From Minisyncoccota bacterium (lineage in GTDB: Bacteria > Patescibacteriota > Minisyncoccia > Phycocordibacterales > UBA12079), in contig JAGLLX010000002.1 of assembly GCA_023140255.1 (NCBI GenBank), positions 1 through 36,588 of the forward strand: 36,588 nt of DNA. Reading direction: 5' to 3'. The notes under the pieces are model-generated. The model made no database searches, was not told where the DNA came from, and saw only the letters and a program-made list of their open reading frames with translations. A program made the position numbers and the translations under genes. Below, one piece after another: positions 34,133 to 36,588 of the stretch. The first letter of the stretch is position 1. Every line of letters starts with the position of its first letter.

Positions 34133-35185
34133 ATGGACTATAAAAAATTAATTGAAGATTTAATAAACAGTGTTGTAAAAGAAAATGGATCTGATATTCA
34201 TTTAACTAGAGACGAATATCCTGTAATTAGAGTGCAGGGGTCTTTGCATTATCTAGAAGCTATGCCCAAGCTTTCTTCAGATGATATAATGGGGATTGTT
34301 ACATATCTTTTAACTCCAGAATATAAGGAAGAATTTTTAAAGAATAAAGAAATTGATTTTTCTTTTGAAACAGAAGTAGCAAGATTTAGAGGAAGTTGTT
34401 TTTATGCACAAAAATCAGTTGGGGTTAGCTTACGACTTATTCCTAAGAAAGTAAAAACTTTGAAAGAACTTAACTTACCTTCTGTTTTAGAAACTTTTGC
34501 TCAAAAACAACAAGGTTTTTTCTTGGTGGTTGGTCCTATGGGTCATGGTAAATCAACGACCTTAGCTTCAATGGTAGAAATGATTAATCAGACTAAAGCA
34601 GAACATATAGTAACTATAGAAGATCCAGTTGAATATATTTTTCAAAAAGGAAAATCAATAATAGATCAAAGAGAAGTAAAAATAGATACAAAAGATTTTC
34701 CCACAGCATTAAGATCAGTATTCAGACAAGATGCTGATGTTATAATGATAGGGGAAATGCGAGGTATAGAAACAATTTCTACTTCAGTTACTGCGGCAGA
34801 AACAGGACATTTAGTTCTTTCTACTTTACATACTAACAACGCTCCTCAAACAATAGATAGAATTATTGATGTATTTCCGCCTCAACAACAAAACCAAATA
34901 AGGATTCAATTAGCTGGTTCATTATTAGGTATCTTTTCACAAAGATTAGTTCCTAGAATTTCAGGAGGAATGATTCCTGCTTATGAGTTATTAATAAATA
35001 ATAATGCTACTGCAAATTTGATTAGAGAAGGGAGAACTTTTGAAATTGCTAATGTGATAGAAACATCTTCAGCAGAAGGCATGGTAAGTTTAAATAAATC
35101 TTTAGAAGAATTAGTTAGAGTGGGTGAAATAACTTTAGAAAACGCAAGAAAATATTCATTTAGACCTAAAGAATTAAAGGGATAA
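34133..35185 (+). CDS. pilT: Type IV pilus retraction ATPase PilT-like
   Basis: GSDIHLT, GPMGHGKSTT (variant Walker A), TIEDPVEY, GEMRGIETI, LSTLHTNNA. Confidence 0.9.
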   Translation: MDYKKLIEDLINSVVKENGSDIHLTRDEYPVIRVQGSLHYLEAMPKLSSDDIMGIVTYLLTPEYKEEFLKNKEIDFSFETEVARFRGSCFYAQKSVGVSLRLIPKKVKTLKELNLPSVLETFAQKQQGFFLVVGPMGHGKSTTLASMVEMINQTKAEHIVTIEDPVEYIFQKGKSIIDQREVKIDTKDFPTALRSVFRQDADVIMIGEMRGIETISTSVTAAETGHLVLSTLHTNNAPQTIDRIIDVFPPQQQNQIRIQLAGSLLGIFSQRLVPRISGGMIPAYELLINNNATANLIREGRTFEIANVIETSSAEGMVSLNKSLEELVRVGEITLENARKYSFRPKELKG

Positions 35186-35192
35186 TAAAATT

Positions 35193-36398
35193 ATGTTATT
35201 TAAATATAAAATTATAGATAAAAATGGGGTTGAAAAAGCAGGTGAAATTGATGCTATCAGTGAAGAAGCCGCGATTACTTCACTGCAAGGACGTGAGTAT
35301 GTAATTACTTATATAGGGTCTGCTGATAAAAAGAATCTCTTGAATATGGAGTTTACTTTTTTGCAAAAGGTTTCTAATAAGGACATCGTTATTTTATCTA
35401 AGCAATTATCTACACTATTTAGTTCTCATGTTTCTGTTTTAAGAGTTTTCCGTTTATTAGGAGAAGAATCTGAAAATCCAGCTTTGAGAAGGGTTTTAAC
35501 AGCTGTAGCTGATGATATTCAAGGAGGATTACAAATTTCAGTAGCTTTATCTAAACATCCAAAGGTATTTTCTAGTTTTTATGTCAATATGATAAAGTCT
35601 GGAGAAGAGTCAGGTAAATTAAATGAAACTTTTGCCTTTTTAGCAGAGCATTTAGATAGAAATTATGACTTATTGTCTAAAGTAAAAAATGCTTTAGTTT
35701 ACCCAATTTTCGTTATTGTAGTGTTCGTAGTTGTTATGGTTCTGATGTTCACTATGGTTATTCCTAAAATAAGTATTATTTTGACAGACGCTGGACAAGA
35801 ATTACCTTTATTGACTAGAGCTGTGATTTCAACAAGTGATTTTTTACTGGATTACGGAATCTTCCTTCTTGTAATTTTAGTAATAGGTATTTTTATGTTT
35901 TTGAAATTTGCTCGTACTGAAGCAGGAAGATTATCTGTGGATAGACTTAAATTGAGTGTTCCTTATATAGGAGATTTATATAAAAAAGTATATTTAGCTA
36001 GAATACTGGGAAACATGCAAACCATGTTAACTAGTGGTGTTTCTATTGTGAAAACTATGGAGGTAACGACTTCTGTTGTAGATAATGTTGTTTATAAAGC
36101 GATATTAGAGAAATCTGTGGCTGCTATTAAGTCAGGAGTTTCTGTGTCAGAATCTTTAACTGGTTATAAAGAAATCCCTAATATTATGGTTCAGATGATA
36201 AAGATCGGAGAAGAAACAGGGGAATTTAATAAAGTTTTAGATACTCTTTCTCGTTTTTACGAAAGAGAAGTAAATGGAGCTGTAGACATGTTGGTAGGAA
36301 TGATTGAACCAGCTATGATTGTTCTTCTTGGTTTAGGGGTAGGAGGATTGATGGCTGCTGTATTAATGCCTATTTACAATATTTCATCAGCAATTTAA
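35193..36398 (+). CDS. pilC: Type IV pilus inner-membrane platform protein PilC (GspF family)
   Basis: FSSFYVNMIKSGEESGKL and IMVQMIKIGEETGEFNKVLDTLSRFYEREV repeats with TM helices. Confidence 0.93.
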   Translation: MLFKYKIIDKNGVEKAGEIDAISEEAAITSLQGREYVITYIGSADKKNLLNMEFTFLQKVSNKDIVILSKQLSTLFSSHVSVLRVFRLLGEESENPALRRVLTAVADDIQGGLQISVALSKHPKVFSSFYVNMIKSGEESGKLNETFAFLAEHLDRNYDLLSKVKNALVYPIFVIVVFVVVMVLMFTMVIPKISIILTDAGQELPLLTRAVISTSDFLLDYGIFLLVILVIGIFMFLKFARTEAGRLSVDRLKLSVPYIGDLYKKVYLARILGNMQTMLTSGVSIVKTMEVTTSVVDNVVYKAILEKSVAAIKSGVSVSESLTGYKEIPNIMVQMIKIGEETGEFNKVLDTLSRFYEREVNGAVDMLVGMIEPAMIVLLGLGVGGLMAAVLMPIYNISSAI

Positions 36399-36418
36399 AA
36401 AATTAAATATTATGTATC

Positions 36419-36452
36419 AAAAAAGGGTGAGGCTTTAGCCTCGCCCTTTTTC
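36419..36452 (+). terminator. Intrinsic terminator of pilus operon
   Basis: AAAAAGGGTGAGGCtttaGCCTCGCCCTTTTT. Confidence 0.85.
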
Positions 36453-36588
36453 TATATTATTTATCCCCAACCCCATTTTCTTTTTATAGGCATCTAAGAG
36501 TATAATATAGGAACAAACAATAAATTATACAGTCTTATAATTTTATTATTAATTATTATTAAGTAAGTCAAAAGTTTATAAAGTCTAT

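Overview
AT-rich chromosomal segment that looks like a small-genome Candidate Phyla Radiation / Patescibacteria-type bacterium (inferred from gene content and style; not proven). Backbone: DUF134/DUF5320 pair, H1-like Lys-rich protein, ssrA (tmRNA)-smpB, ftsH, tRNA-Ile(TAT), recG, rubrerythrin, TrpR/YerC-like regulator, tRNA-Ser(GCT), comF, and a type IV pilus operon (pilM-N-O-x-B-T-C). Two accessory blocks stand out. (1) At 1.3-3.1 kb there is a compact putative graspetide (ATP-grasp RiPP) locus. A 48-aa precursor ORF, missed by the ORF track because of its size, has a perfect Shine-Dalgarno. It is followed by an intercistronic hairpin, an MvdD-like ATP-grasp ligase and a DUF6624 protein. The block is bounded by a 58-bp near-identical direct repeat. 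(2) At 12.5-28.7 kb there is a defence/mobile island: DUF3892, an S24/LexA-like repressor, a large serine recombinase, and a type I R-M operon. The operon has an HTH-HsdM fusion, a possible HEPN-type protein, HsdS, a novel membrane protein, HsdR and a YgjP-like metallopeptidase. Downstream are a divergent sigma-like protein, two candidate structured RNAs (one with three alternating complementary segments reaching a start codon), a terminase-small-subunit-like HTH protein and a noncoding array of 9-nt tandem doublets. All family calls come from reading the sequence; no searches were run.
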